64,000 nucleotides of DNA from positions 1-64,000 of the forward strand of contig JAJYLH010000008.1 of the NCBI GenBank assembly GCA_021787845.1, in the 5' to 3' direction. Shown one piece after another: positions 16,030 through 26,068 of the stretch. Under the pieces are notes generated by a model that worked only from the letters and a program-made list of their open reading frames with translations, searched no databases and was not told where the DNA came from. Position 1 is the stretch's first letter, and each line of letters opens with the position of its first letter. A program made the position numbers and the translations under genes. This DNA comes from Myxococcales bacterium. GTDB taxonomy: Bacteria > Myxococcota > Myxococcia > Myxococcales > JAJYLH01.

Positions 16030-17112
16030 ATGGCGCGATTCGGACTGATGACGGGCGGCGGCGACTGCCCCGGCTTGAACGCGGTCATCCGCGCGGTCGT
16101 CAAGCGCGCGACCAGCCTGGGGCACGAAGTGGTGGGCATCGAGCGGGCGTTCCACGGGCTCTTCGAGGAGCACGGGACGCGGCTACTGACGCTCGACAAC
16201 ATCAGCGGCATCCTCCCGCGCGGCGGGACCATCCTCGGCACGTCGAACCGGGCGAACCCGTTCCGCTGGGCGGTGCGCGACGGCGGCCGCTGGGTCGAGC
16301 GCGACGAGTCGACGCGCGCTCTCGGGCGGTTACGCGAGCTCGGGGTCGAAGGGCTCGTGATGGTCGGCGGCGACGGCTCGATGGCCATCGCGCGGGCGCT
16401 CGCCGAGCGCGGGATGCCCAGCATCGGGGTGCCGAAGACCATCGACAACGACCTCGCGGGGACCGACCAGACCTTCGGCTTCGACACCGCGCGCGCCATC
16501 GCCACCGACGCCATCGACAAGCTGCACACGACGGCGGAGGCGCACGACCGGGTGATGGTGCTCGAGGTGATGGGCCGCAACGCGGGGTTCATCGCGCTGG
16601 AGAGCGGCCTCGCGGGCGGCGCGGACATCATCCTGATTCCGGAGATTCCCTGGCGCGTCGGGCCCATCGTCGAGGCGGTGAAGCGGCGGCAGGCGCGGGG
16701 GCGGTCGTTCAGCGTCGCGGTGGTGGCGGAGGGCGCGGTGCCGCTCGGCGGGGAGCAGGCGATTCAGGAGCAGGCGACGCCGGGACGCGGCGTCGTCCGC
16801 CTGGGCGGCGCCGGGCGCGTGCTGGCCGAGGCGTTGACCGAGCAGATCGACCTCGAGGTCCGCGTCACCGTGCTCGGCCACCTCCAGCGCGGCGGGAGCC
16901 CCAGCGCGTTCGACCGCCTCCTCGCGTCCCGCCTGGGCGCGCACGCGGTCGCGCTGGTCGATCGCGGCGCGTGGAACCGGCTCGTCGTCCTGCGCGGCGA
17001 CAGCATCACCGACGTCCCGATGACCGCCGAGGAGACCGGCACCCGCCACGTCGACCCCAAGGGCGAGCTCGCCGAAGTCGCCCGCGACCTCGGCGTCTGC
17101 CTGGGGGAGTAG
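16030..17112 (+). CDS. pfkA: 6-phosphofructokinase
   Basis: Phosphorylates fructose-6-phosphate in glycolysis. At 360 residues it matches the single-domain family. Visible motifs: GGGDCPGLNAVIRAVV at the N-terminus, MVGGDGSMAIA near residue 110, the catalytic TIDNDLAGTDQTFGFDTA, and MGRNAGFIAL. The residue equivalent to E. coli 104 is Gly (GGDGS, as in ATP enzymes). The equivalent of 124 is Lys (VPKTIDNDL, as in PPi enzymes). This mixed pair is known from the third bacterial clade, usually ATP-using, so the phosphate donor is best left open. AGGAGG lies nine bases before ATG 16030. A longer frame upstream is antisense to the secreted protein. Confidence 0.96.
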   Translation: MARFGLMTGGGDCPGLNAVIRAVVKRATSLGHEVVGIERAFHGLFEEHGTRLLTLDNISGILPRGGTILGTSNRANPFRWAVRDGGRWVERDESTRALGRLRELGVEGLVMVGGDGSMAIARALAERGMPSIGVPKTIDNDLAGTDQTFGFDTARAIATDAIDKLHTTAEAHDRVMVLEVMGRNAGFIALESGLAGGADIILIPEIPWRVGPIVEAVKRRQARGRSFSVAVVAEGAVPLGGEQAIQEQATPGRGVVRLGGAGRVLAEALTEQIDLEVRVTVLGHLQRGGSPSAFDRLLASRLGAHAVALVDRGAWNRLVVLRGDSITDVPMTAEETGTRHVDPKGELAEVARDLGVCLGE

Positions 17113-17128
17113 GCGCGGGCGCCGACGT

Positions 17129-17173
17129 CCGATCGGACCGATCGGTCGGATCGGACCGATCGGTCATCGGTCG
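17129..17173. repeat. GATC palindromic repeat at the 3' ends of pfkA and the four-helix protein gene
   Basis: Contains GACCGATCGGTC twice, each self-complementary over 12 bases, between two convergent genes. It overlaps the last codon and stop of the minus-strand gene. It could act as a bidirectional hairpin but has no T-run. Confidence 0.85.
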
Positions 17174-17925
17174 TAGTCGCGCGCTCCAAGACATTCGGGG
17201 TAGCGAGGGCACCCCCAGAAACGCGAGCCCGATCGCTGCCCCTTGTGCGCCGTCCGAAGCACCATGGGTTGGCCGCATTTCGGGCAGGTCGGCGCCTCCT
17301 GCGCCACGCCCTCGCTCTGCTGCCTCTTCCGCTCGGCGATCCGCGCGGCGGCCAGGTTCTCGCTGTAGCCTCCACGCTGGACGAAGTCGTGTTCCAGCGC
17401 GCGTTTTTGCCGGTCGAGCAGGAAGTTCGCCTGGTGTATCAGGCAGATGAGCGCGTTCGCGACCACCGCCGGGTTCGCGTGGTCCAGCCACGGCGAATAG
17501 CGTTCTGCGTTGGGCGCGCCAGCACGCCAGAGGTTGCGCACGGCGACGGCTTCCGGGCTCTCCGGAGCCCAGGTCGGCATCCCCCGCTGGCGAAGGAAGT
17601 CCTCGTAGTCGAGCAGCAGCTCGTCCAGGCTCGCGCGCGCCACGTTGACGAGGCGCAGCTCGGTCTGCGAAGAGGTGGACGACGCCCGGCTGCCCTCCGC
17701 GATGTTCTGGCGACCGCTCCTTGCCGCCTGGACCATTTGGTCGACGAGCCGGGAGCGCTTGTCGACGAACCTCTCGCAGAACGACACCGTGCCGTCATAG
17801 ACGACGGTCGCCACCTGGAAGCTGTGCAGCTTCCGGTAGCCTCCGCTCGGGCGCAGAGCTCCACCAACGTCCGATCCGACCGATCGGTCGGATCCGTCGG
17901 ATCGGTCTGATCGGTCGTTCTTCAT
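17164..17925 (-). CDS. Four-helix-bundle suffix protein with topoisomerase-type zinc finger
   Basis: 253 residues. Residues 1-25 are repeat-encoded (DRSDRSDGSDRSVGSD). The region YRKLHSFQVATVVYD to about residue 190 is the four-helix-bundle family fold (VDQMVQAARSGRQNIAEGS, TELRLVNVARASLDELLLDYEDFL), related to the S23/bAvd fold. The last 45 residues form a DNA-topoisomerase-I-like C4 zinc finger (CPKCGQPMVLR...FWGCPRYPEC). Such proteins are widespread but uncharacterised, and nucleic-acid binding is plausible from the finger. GATC repeats lie at both ends of the gene and supply both termini. The ribosome site before ATG 17925 is weak. Confidence 0.85.
   Translation of the reverse strand: MKNDRSDRSDGSDRSVGSDVGGALRPSGGYRKLHSFQVATVVYDGTVSFCERFVDKRSRLVDQMVQAARSGRQNIAEGSRASSTSSQTELRLVNVARASLDELLLDYEDFLRQRGMPTWAPESPEAVAVRNLWRAGAPNAERYSPWLDHANPAVVANALICLIHQANFLLDRQKRALEHDFVQRGGYSENLAAARIAERKRQQSEGVAQEAPTCPKCGQPMVLRTAHKGQRSGSRFWGCPRYPECLGARDYDR
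17871..17916. repeat. GATC palindromic repeat forming the N-terminus of the four-helix protein
   Basis: Six GATC units, read in frame from the third codon of the gene. Together with the copy at 17129 it brackets the ORF. Confidence 0.85.
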
Positions 17926-18026
17926 CCCGCCTCCGCGCCTGGCACCTTACCGGCCGCCATGCCGGCGGTCAAGCACCCGCACAGGTGGGCACGCCCGCGC
18001 TCGCGTTCTCGCTCGGCCTGTGTTAG

Positions 18027-19373
<1,347 letters not shown>

Positions 19374-19439
19374 GACGTTCGGGGGGCTCGGTCGGGGCTT
19401 TGAGCGGGCATCCTGCGCCCGCGATAGCGGAGGTTCCTC

Positions 19440-21599
19440 ATGCGCAAGGCGCGAGCAGCGATGTCCGATCGGTCGGATCGGTCCGATCGGTCCGATCGAC
19501 TCTTCAAGGCCGTGGTGGTGTTGGGGCTGGTGGCGAGCCTTTCCTGCGCGAAGCGTCCGGCGGCGGCGGTGCCGAAGATGCTCCCGCAGCCGAAGCCTGC
19601 GCCGGTCGCGCCGGCGAAGCCCGCCCCGCCGCCGGTGATCAAGACGACGCTCCAGGCGGTGGGGCTCGACCCGGCGGCGATGGACAAGTCGGTGAGCCCC
19701 TGCGACGACTTCTACCAGTACGCTTGCGGCAACTGGCTGAAGAAGACGCCCATCCCGGCGGACCGCGCGAGCTGGACCCGCTCGTTCGACGAAATCGACA
19801 AGGCGAACAAGGAAACGCTGCGCAAAATCCTCGACGACGCCCGCGCGGGCAAGGGCGGCGACGACCCGGTGCTGAAGAAGCTCGGTGCGTTCTACGGCGC
19901 GTGCATGGATACCGCGGCCATCGACCAGGCGGGGCTCGAGCCCATCGCGCCGCTCTTGAAGAAGATTCGGCGCATCCACAACGCGCGCACGCTGACCGAG
20001 GCCCTGGTCGCGTTGGAAGCGGTGCAGATCGACGTGCCGTTCAACGTCGACGCGGAGCAGGACAACAAAGACGCGACGAAGATGATCATGGGCATCGACC
20101 AGGGCGGACTCGGCCTGCCGGACCGCGACTACTACCTGAAGACCGACGCGAAATCGGTGGAGCTGCGCGGCAAGTACGAGGCGCACGTCGAGCGCGTGCT
20201 CCAGCTCCTGGGCGAGAAGCCGCGGGCCGCGAAGAAGGGCGCGAAGGACGTGCTCGACCTGGAGACGAAGATCGCGCAGATGTCGCAGACCCGGGTCGTG
20301 CGGCGCGATCCCTACGCGGTCTATCACAAAATCGACCGCGCCGGCGTCGAGAAGGCCGCGCCGCGCTACCCGTGGAAGGCCTACTTCACCGCCGCGGGCA
20401 AGCCCGACATCGAGGACATCAACGTCTACAACGTGCCGTTCCTGGAAGGCCTGAACAAGATGCTGGTCCAGGTGAAGCCGGCGGTGTGGCGCGCGTATCT
20501 CGACTACCATCTCGCGAGCGCGATGGCGTATGCGCTGCCGAAACCCTTCGTCGACGAGCACTTCGCGCTGCGAAAGCTGCTCACCGGCCAGGAGAAGATC
20601 GAGCCGCGCTGGAAGCGCTGCGTGCGCGCGACCGATACCGCGCTCGGGGAGCTGCTCGCGCAGCCGTACGTCGAGCTCAAGTTCGGTCCGGAGTCGAAGG
20701 CGGACACGCAGAAGCTGATCTTCGCCATCCGCGACGCGATGTCGCGCAATCTCCAGAGCCTCGACTGGATGGACGCGGCGACCCAAGCCAAGGCGGAGGC
20801 GAAGCTCAAGGCGATGGACTACCACATCGGCTATCCGGCGAAGTGGAAGAGGTACGACTGGGAGGTGACGCCGAGCTTCGCGACCAACATGCTGCGTTCG
20901 GAGGCGTATGAGCTGCACCGGCAGATGAAGCAAATCGGCAAACCGGTGAATCTCGACTACTGGTACATGACTCCACCGACGGTCAACGCGTACTACGACC
21001 CGCAACGCAACCAGATGGTGTTCCCCGCGGGCATCTTGCAGCCGCCGTTCTACTCGGTGAAGGCCGCGCTGCCGGTCAACATGGGCGCGATGGGCATGGT
21101 GGTCGGTCATGAGATGACGCACGGCTTCGACGACCAGGGGGCGCAGTACACCGCGCAGGGAAATCTGCAGAACTGGTGGTCGCCCGAGACGAAGAAGAAG
21201 TTCGACGCGAAGACGGAGTGCATCGCGAGCCAGTACGGGCAGTATTCGCCGCTCGCGGGCCTGAAGCTCAACGGGCATCTGACGGAAGGCGAGAACATCG
21301 CCGACAACGGAGGCGTCAAGCTCGCGTTCCACGCGTACCGCGCTCTCGCCGCCGGGCAGAAGGAGCCGGTTGTCGCCGACGGATTCACCGAGGACCAGCA
21401 GTTCTTCCTCTCCGTCGGGCAGATCTGGTGCACCAACGAGAAGTCGGAAGACATCCGCCGCCTCGCGACCATCGACCCGCACTCGCCGCCCCAGTTCCGC
21501 GTCAACGGATCCCTCTCGAACACTCCCGCGTTCTGGAAGGCGTTCGACTGCCCCGCCGGCTCGCCCATGCACCCGAAGACGTCCTGCGCCGTCTGGTAG
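19440..21599 (+). CDS. M13 (neprilysin-like) zinc metallopeptidase lipoprotein
   Basis: Extracytoplasmic endopeptidase of 719 residues. After an N-terminal region carrying repeat-encoded SDRSDRSDRSDR, a hydrophobic core with lipobox LVASLSCAK suggests membrane anchoring, followed by a Pro/Ala linker. The M13 N-domain begins at SVSPCDDFYQYACGNWL. Catalytic motif: HEMTH (H557, E558, H561), third zinc ligand E618 in GENIADNGG, substrate-binding NAYYDPQRNQMVFPAGIL, and the family C-terminus ending CAVW. GGAGG lies six bases before ATG 19440. The repeat adds positive and negative charges to the signal peptide's n-region, which is unusual. Confidence 0.96.
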   Translation: MRKARAAMSDRSDRSDRSDRLFKAVVVLGLVASLSCAKRPAAAVPKMLPQPKPAPVAPAKPAPPPVIKTTLQAVGLDPAAMDKSVSPCDDFYQYACGNWLKKTPIPADRASWTRSFDEIDKANKETLRKILDDARAGKGGDDPVLKKLGAFYGACMDTAAIDQAGLEPIAPLLKKIRRIHNARTLTEALVALEAVQIDVPFNVDAEQDNKDATKMIMGIDQGGLGLPDRDYYLKTDAKSVELRGKYEAHVERVLQLLGEKPRAAKKGAKDVLDLETKIAQMSQTRVVRRDPYAVYHKIDRAGVEKAAPRYPWKAYFTAAGKPDIEDINVYNVPFLEGLNKMLVQVKPAVWRAYLDYHLASAMAYALPKPFVDEHFALRKLLTGQEKIEPRWKRCVRATDTALGELLAQPYVELKFGPESKADTQKLIFAIRDAMSRNLQSLDWMDAATQAKAEAKLKAMDYHIGYPAKWKRYDWEVTPSFATNMLRSEAYELHRQMKQIGKPVNLDYWYMTPPTVNAYYDPQRNQMVFPAGILQPPFYSVKAALPVNMGAMGMVVGHEMTHGFDDQGAQYTAQGNLQNWWSPETKKKFDAKTECIASQYGQYSPLAGLKLNGHLTEGENIADNGGVKLAFHAYRALAAGQKEPVVADGFTEDQQFFLSVGQIWCTNEKSEDIRRLATIDPHSPPQFRVNGSLSNTPAFWKAFDCPAGSPMHPKTSCAVW
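19464..19498. repeat. GATC palindromic repeat within the M13 peptidase signal region
   Basis: Four GATC steps alternating GGTCGGATC and GGTCCGATC, in frame, encoding (SDR)n just before the hydrophobic segment. Confidence 0.85.
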
Positions 21600-21606
21600 C
21601 GCGCAT

Positions 21607-21957
21607 CAGTAGGATGGGCAGTCCCGGAGCCCGTAGGGCTTCGGGCTGCCCGTCGTTCCAGAGCGAATGACGGCTCGTCGATGTGATGGTTGCCAGTAGG
21701 ATGGGCAGTCCCGGAGCCCGCAGGGCTTCGGGCTGCCCGTCGTTCCAGAGCGAATGACGGCTCGTCGATGTGATGGTTGCCAGTAGGATGGGCAGTCCCG
21801 GAGCCCGCAGGGCTTCGGGCTGCCCGTCGTTCCAGAGCGAATGTGTAGCGACGGCCAGGGCCGCTTGAGTCGTCAAAAAGATCCCGAACGATCGCTCTCG
21901 GACGGACAGCCCGCCGAGCGCGAAGAGCCGCGCTCGACGGGACTGTCCATCCTACTG
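21607..21957. mobile_element. REPIN-like element A with triplicated left arm
   Basis: Begins CAGTAGGATGGGCAGTCCCG and ends with the inverse, CGGGACTGTCCATCCTACTG. The left arm plus spacer is present three times in tandem with exact 87-base period (21607, 21694, 21781). Each arm can fold by itself: GGGCAGTCCCGGAGCCC with GGGCTTCGGGCTGCCC. The GTAG head next to a hairpin is the REP hallmark. Confidence 0.85.
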
Positions 21958-22001
21958 ACTTGTGTTGTACCGCGCTGCGACCGCCACCGCGGCTCATCGG
22001 A

Positions 22002-22211
22002 TGCCAGGTCCGGACCGAAGACCTGCCTCCGCAACGTTGGCAGTGGCAGGTCCGGACCGAGAACCTGCCTCCGCACGGCGTGCAATGCCAGGTTCGGAGA
22101 GAAAACCTGCCTCCGCAACGTTGGCAATGCCAGGTCCGGGCGGAAAACCTGCCTCCGCACGGCGTGCAATGCCAGGTTCGGACGGAAAACCTGCCTCCGC
22201 ACGGCGCGCAG
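22002..22211. repeat. Five-copy 42-base tandem array
   Basis: Units start at 22002, 22044, 22086, 22128 and 22170, each built as TGCCAGGT(C/T)CGG...ACCTGCCTCCGCA plus a ten-base end. The ends alternate between ACGTTGGCA-type and CGGCGTGCA-type. Each unit contains a hairpin CAGGTT/AACCTG. Because 42 is a multiple of three, the array is an open 14-residue repeat in frame with the downstream zinc protein. Confidence 0.9.
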
Positions 22212-22336
22212 AGCCGCACCTCGCTCGAAACAAGGCGAATCGGCCGCTTCGGGAGACGTCCTCGAGGCGGTCGGAAGCCAGCCAGCGTCGTGGCGGCGCG
22301 AATCCGCCCGCGGAGGACGCGGCTCCAACGTGCGCC

Positions 22337-23314
22337 ATGGAGCCGACGCCTCAGACACCCTCGAACGAACACCAGGGCATGAAGATGCTCGCGCAGCTTC
22401 CCAAGGGTCTCACGTCCCCGACGGGCCGCTACTGGTGCGCGATGTGCAAGAAGCAGATGGAGCTCGCCGAGCCCGTCTGCGCGTACATGCCTTCGATGTG
22501 CGTCAACACGCCGATTCCCATCGAGACGATGGCGCCGGGGTCGACCGGGTTCTACGAGCGCGCCGGGCTCTTCTATCCCAAGCTCGTCCAGCGCGTCGTC
22601 GCCGCCGCCGTCCAGCGCGCCACGGACCCGGAGGCGCTCGGGCGCGCGCTCGCCGAGGATTACCTCCAGGACCTCGCCGATTGGCGCGTGCCCGTCGCCG
22701 CGAGCCCGATTGAAACGGTCAAGTCGTTCCTCCTCTTCACGAGCGGCTTCGACGCCGCCCTGCGCACGAGCGACGCCGGTCCCGTCTTCTTCCTCATGGA
22801 CGCGCAGAGCGTCTGGGGAACCGAGATGCCGGAGAAGAAGCGGAGCAAGGCGACGCTGCTCGCGGGCGCGAGGAGGGTGGCGGAAGCGGCTCGCGGGCTG
22901 GCGCCGAGCGACCTGCACTTCATGGCGGTGACGAGCGGCGAGATGGGCCGCTACTTCTGCGCCCAGTGCTCGATGTTCTTCGAGTTCGGGAGCCCGCGGT
23001 CGCAGGTGACCTGCCCGTTCATGCCGCAGAAGTGCAAGTTCAAGCCCGTGCCCGTCGCCACCGCCGTCGACCTCGCGCCGCTCGACCTCGCGCTCCTGAC
23101 CAAAGTCTTCGGCGTCTCGCCCAAGCTCTACCGGCGCCAGCTCGCGACCGCCCTCGCCACCGAGCCGGACCAGACCCGCGGCCTCGACCGGCTCCATGCC
23201 AGCGACGTCAGACGCCTGCTTTCCGACGACCTTCGCGCCTGGGGGTTCGACCTCGCCGACGAGGGCAAGCTCGACGCGCTCCTCGCGATGCTGGGAAACC
23301 CCGGAAGGGCGTAG
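22337..23314 (+). CDS. Uncharacterised protein with two Cys4 zinc-binding modules
   Basis: About 325 residues. Two related metal sites are visible: WCAMC then C-AYMPSM-C (C-x2-C-x10-C-x6-C, near residue 35) and FCAQC then C-PFMPQK-C (C-x2-C-x14-C-x6-C, near residue 215). Each is followed by a xPxPI/V stretch, so the protein looks like an internal duplication. Between and after them are helical segments (KLVQRVVAAAVQRATDPEALGR). No signal peptide is present and I do not recognise the family. ATG 22337 was chosen as the first start after the tandem array. ATG 22379 is an alternative. The open frame continues upstream through the array to 21962, so an extended form cannot be excluded. Confidence 0.7.
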   Translation: MEPTPQTPSNEHQGMKMLAQLPKGLTSPTGRYWCAMCKKQMELAEPVCAYMPSMCVNTPIPIETMAPGSTGFYERAGLFYPKLVQRVVAAAVQRATDPEALGRALAEDYLQDLADWRVPVAASPIETVKSFLLFTSGFDAALRTSDAGPVFFLMDAQSVWGTEMPEKKRSKATLLAGARRVAEAARGLAPSDLHFMAVTSGEMGRYFCAQCSMFFEFGSPRSQVTCPFMPQKCKFKPVPVATAVDLAPLDLALLTKVFGVSPKLYRRQLATALATEPDQTRGLDRLHASDVRRLLSDDLRAWGFDLADEGKLDALLAMLGNPGRA

Positions 23315-23360
23315 GGCGCGCGAGCGCGAATCACGCGCGGACTCCGGAACCTCCCGCAAT

Positions 23361-23399
23361 GTCCGATCGGACCGATCGGTCGGATCGGTCGGATCGGAC
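23361..23399. repeat. GATC palindromic repeat, intergenic
   Basis: Five GATC units, 47 bases after the zinc protein's stop and about 30 bases before the next promoter. It could form hairpins but lacks a T-run. Confidence 0.85.
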
Positions 23400-23428
23400 A
23401 TTCGGCAGCGGGCGCTGCTCGTCCGAGG

Positions 23429-23456
23429 TGACATCGTACACCGCTCGCATTAGGCT
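23429..23456 (+). promoter_or_regulatory. Promoter of the secreted Cys-rich protein gene
   Basis: TGACAT, a 16-base spacer and TAGGCT, followed by a GC-rich leader with a small hairpin and GGAGGA before ATG 23489. The same layout recurs at 24025. Confidence 0.6.
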
Positions 23457-23488
23457 GCGGGCCGCCCGCGTGGGTGGTGGAGGACTCG

Positions 23489-24049
23489 ATGGCGCGTCCG
23501 CTGGCGCTGGCGTCCGGGGCTCTCGCGGCGCTGCTCTCATTCATCGGGGCCGCGGCGCCGCCGGTGGCGAAGTCGTCGACCGCGAAGGTGGGCTGGCTGT
23601 GCGTTGGCGCCAACGAGCGGTTCGCGCTCCGGTACTCCGGCGATTGTTTCCATGCGGTGAGCGTCGCGCTCGCGCCCGGACAGAAGCCGCCAGCACGGGA
23701 ACAGCGGCCATGCTCGGTCAAGCGGGCGGGGGTCCATCGCTACAAGGTCGGCAATAGCCCGTGGTTCGAGGCGCCGGGGAGAGGACATCGCTGCGTCGCG
23801 GTGCCGCTCGGGAAGAAGGTGTGGTTTCGCATCAGGCGCGGCGAGTCCTGGAAGCAGGGCATCGACGCGGGTTGTCGCTCGCACGCGATGGACTTGTGGG
23901 GACCGAACGCCTACGCCGCGAAGTTCTTCCTCTGCACCAAGCGAAACCGGAGCAAGGACGAGGTCGTCGCGACAGCTCGCTCGGGCGACGACGGAACGAC
24001 GCCGCGCCGCGCTCCTCCCACGCGTGACACCGCGCCCGCCTCGCATTAG
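23489..24049 (+). CDS. Small secreted protein with six conserved-looking cysteines
   Basis: 186 residues from ATG 23489, chosen because GGAGGA lies just upstream. A GTG at 23474 would add five residues. A signal peptide (LALASGALAALLSFIGAAA) precedes a mature domain with cysteines at WLC, GDC, RPC, HRC, AGC and FLC, probably three disulfides, and a basic, Pro/Thr-rich tail. No family is recognised. Its TAG stop is also the first three bases of the -10 element of the next gene. Confidence 0.75.
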   Translation: MARPLALASGALAALLSFIGAAAPPVAKSSTAKVGWLCVGANERFALRYSGDCFHAVSVALAPGQKPPAREQRPCSVKRAGVHRYKVGNSPWFEAPGRGHRCVAVPLGKKVWFRIRRGESWKQGIDAGCRSHAMDLWGPNAYAAKFFLCTKRNRSKDEVVATARSGDDGTTPRRAPPTRDTAPASH

Positions 24050-24052
24050 GAT
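24025..24052 (+). promoter_or_regulatory. Promoter of the aconitase-family gene
   Basis: TGACAC, a 16-base spacer and TAGGAT, located inside the end of the preceding gene. The -10 overlaps its stop codon. The downstream leader (24053-24084) is close to that at 23457-23488, including the hairpin CGCCC/GGGCG and GGAGGAGTCG before the ATG. Confidence 0.6.
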
Positions 24053-24084
24053 GCGCGCCGCCCACGCGGGCGATGGAGGAGTCG

Positions 24085-26049
24085 ATGGCGCATCCGATGA
24101 CCCTGACCGAGAAGATTCTCGCGGCGCACGCGCGCGGGCTGACGCGGCCGTGGGTGCAGGCGGGCGACCTGCTGCGCGTCCGGGTCGACTGGACCATCGC
24201 CAGCGAGCTCGCCTGGAACGGGATGGACCGCACCTACCAGGAGCTCGGCCGGCCCCAGCTCCACGACCCGGAGCGGTTCTACCTCGCCATCGACCACACG
24301 GTCGACGAGGTCACCCTCGCGAACGACGCCAAGACGCAGAAGCTCGTCCGCCTCTCCCGCGAATTCGCCAAGGAGAGCGGCACCCGGCACTTCTACGACG
24401 CGAACGAAACCATCCTGCACACGAAGTTCTACCGCGACCTCGTGCGACCGGGCGACGTGGTGCTCGGCGCGGACAGCCATACGAGCTCGCACGGAGGCAT
24501 GGGCGCGTTCGCCATCGGCTTGGGCGGCGCCGACGTGACCGTCGCGATGGTCCTCGGCGAGAGCTGGATCGAGGTTCCGGAGGCGATCAGCGTCGAGCTC
24601 GAGGGCGACCTGCCGTTCGGCCTGACGGGCAAGGACGTCATCTTGCGTGTCCTGGGGCTCCTCAAGCGCAACACCGCCGCGATGGAGCGGTCGGTCGAGT
24701 ATCGCGGGAGCGCGGCGCGCGGGTTCTCGACCGACGTACGCTTCACCATCGCGAACATGACCGCGGAGCTCGGCGGTTTGAACGGCATCTTCGAGCCCGA
24801 CGAGACGGTCGCCGCCTGGCTCGCCTCGCGCAAGACGCATCGCGACGGCGCCCGCTTCTTCCGCGCCGACGACGACGCGCAGTACGTCGCGCGCTTCCCG
24901 ATCGACCTGAGCCAACTCGAGCCGCAGGTCGCCAAGTACTACAGCCCCGACAACGTCCAGGGCGTCACCGCCTTCGCCGGCCAGCCGCTCGATGGCGTGT
25001 TCATCGGCGCCTGCACGACGACCGAGGAGGAGCTGATCCTCGGCGCGCTGGTCCTGGAGCAGGCGTTCGCCGGTGCCGCGCCGGTGCCGCCGCAGAAGAA
25101 GCGGCTGGTCGTGCCGGGCGACCGGGAGATCGAGCGGCGCCTTCGCGAGCGCGGGCTGCTCGCGGCGTACGAGAGGGCTGGCTTTCGCGTCGGTCCGCCG
25201 GGGTGCGCGATGTGCTTGGGCGTCGCGAGCGAGCGCGCCGGCAAGGGCGAGAACTGGCTGTCCTCGCAGAACCGCAACTTCCCGAACCGCATGGGCGAAG
25301 GTTCCCTCGCCTGGCTCGCCTCCGCCGCCACCGTCGCCGCGAGCGCCCGCACGATGACCATCACCGACCCGCGGCCGATGATTGAGAAGATCGACCGCGA
25401 CCGGTTCCGGCGCTTCCTCGACCGCGCGAGCACCGTCGCGCCGGAGATTCGCCGCGAAGAGCCGACGGTCGAAGTCGTCAAGCCCCGTGGGAGCGGGATG
25501 CGCGCGCGATGGAGCATCGCGCCGCCGATCGTGCGCGGCCGGGTGCAGCGGTTCGGCGACAACATCGATACCGACGCGATTATCCCGGGCGAATTCTGCC
25601 ATCTGACGTCGCTGTCGGACCTCGGCGACCGCTGCTTCACGCACGTCCGGCCGGAGTTCGTCGGGCGCGTGCGCGAGGGCCGGAACGTCGTCGTCGCGGA
25701 AGAAGGGTGGGGCAGCGGCTCGTCGCGGGAGCAAGCGGTCCTCGCGCTCAAGGGCGCCGGCGTCCGGGTGGTCATCGCCAGGAGCTACGCCTTCATCCAC
25801 AAGCGCAACCTCGTCAACGAGGCCCTGCCGTACCTAGTGGTCAAAGATGACGAGCTCTACGCTCTGACGAAAGAGTCCGACGAGCTGTCTGTCGACCTCG
25901 CGACGGGCACCGTCACGCACGTCGCGAGCGGCAAGACCTTCCGTGCCTTGCCGCCCTCGCCCATCGTCCAGGCGCTGCAAGAAGAAGGCGGCATCGTCGC
26001 CGCCATCCGGCATCACGGGACCGACGTGTTCGGAGCCCTGACGCGCTGA
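24085..26049 (+). CDS. Aconitase-superfamily hydro-lyase (single-chain LeuC/LeuD-like)
   Basis: [4Fe-4S] dehydratase that isomerises a hydroxy-tricarboxylate (aconitate, homoaconitate or isopropylmalate type). The first roughly 425 residues are the large-subunit core: GADSHTSSHGGMGAFAIGLGG, the cluster ligands in GACTTTEEEL and GCAMCLG, and NRNFPNRMGEGSLAWLASAATVA. The last 200 are the swivel domain: GDNIDTDAIIPGEF and the substrate loop EEGWGSGSSREQAVLALKGAGV. At 654 residues it is shorter than AcnA/AcnB. This short fused type is annotated as aconitate hydratase or 3-isopropylmalate dehydratase, and substrate cannot be told from sequence. ATG 24085 follows GGAGGAG. ATG 24073 would add four residues. 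Confidence 0.93.
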   Translation: MAHPMTLTEKILAAHARGLTRPWVQAGDLLRVRVDWTIASELAWNGMDRTYQELGRPQLHDPERFYLAIDHTVDEVTLANDAKTQKLVRLSREFAKESGTRHFYDANETILHTKFYRDLVRPGDVVLGADSHTSSHGGMGAFAIGLGGADVTVAMVLGESWIEVPEAISVELEGDLPFGLTGKDVILRVLGLLKRNTAAMERSVEYRGSAARGFSTDVRFTIANMTAELGGLNGIFEPDETVAAWLASRKTHRDGARFFRADDDAQYVARFPIDLSQLEPQVAKYYSPDNVQGVTAFAGQPLDGVFIGACTTTEEELILGALVLEQAFAGAAPVPPQKKRLVVPGDREIERRLRERGLLAAYERAGFRVGPPGCAMCLGVASERAGKGENWLSSQNRNFPNRMGEGSLAWLASAATVAASARTMTITDPRPMIEKIDRDRFRRFLDRASTVAPEIRREEPTVEVVKPRGSGMRARWSIAPPIVRGRVQRFGDNIDTDAIIPGEFCHLTSLSDLGDRCFTHVRPEFVGRVREGRNVVVAEEGWGSGSSREQAVLALKGAGVRVVIARSYAFIHKRNLVNEALPYLVVKDDELYALTKESDELSVDLATGTVTHVASGKTFRALPPSPIVQALQEEGGIVAAIRHHGTDVFGALTR

Positions 26050-26068
26050 CGCGGCGGGAGGCGGCAGA

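Noticed and set aside
21607-22211. Possible CRISPR array
   Set aside because: Units are directly tandem or inverted with hairpins, no unique spacers of constant length, and no cas genes.
21962-22336. Extended N-terminus of the zinc protein through the tandem array
   Set aside because: Low-complexity repeat sequence with no ribosome site at 21962. Kept only as an alternative in the finding.
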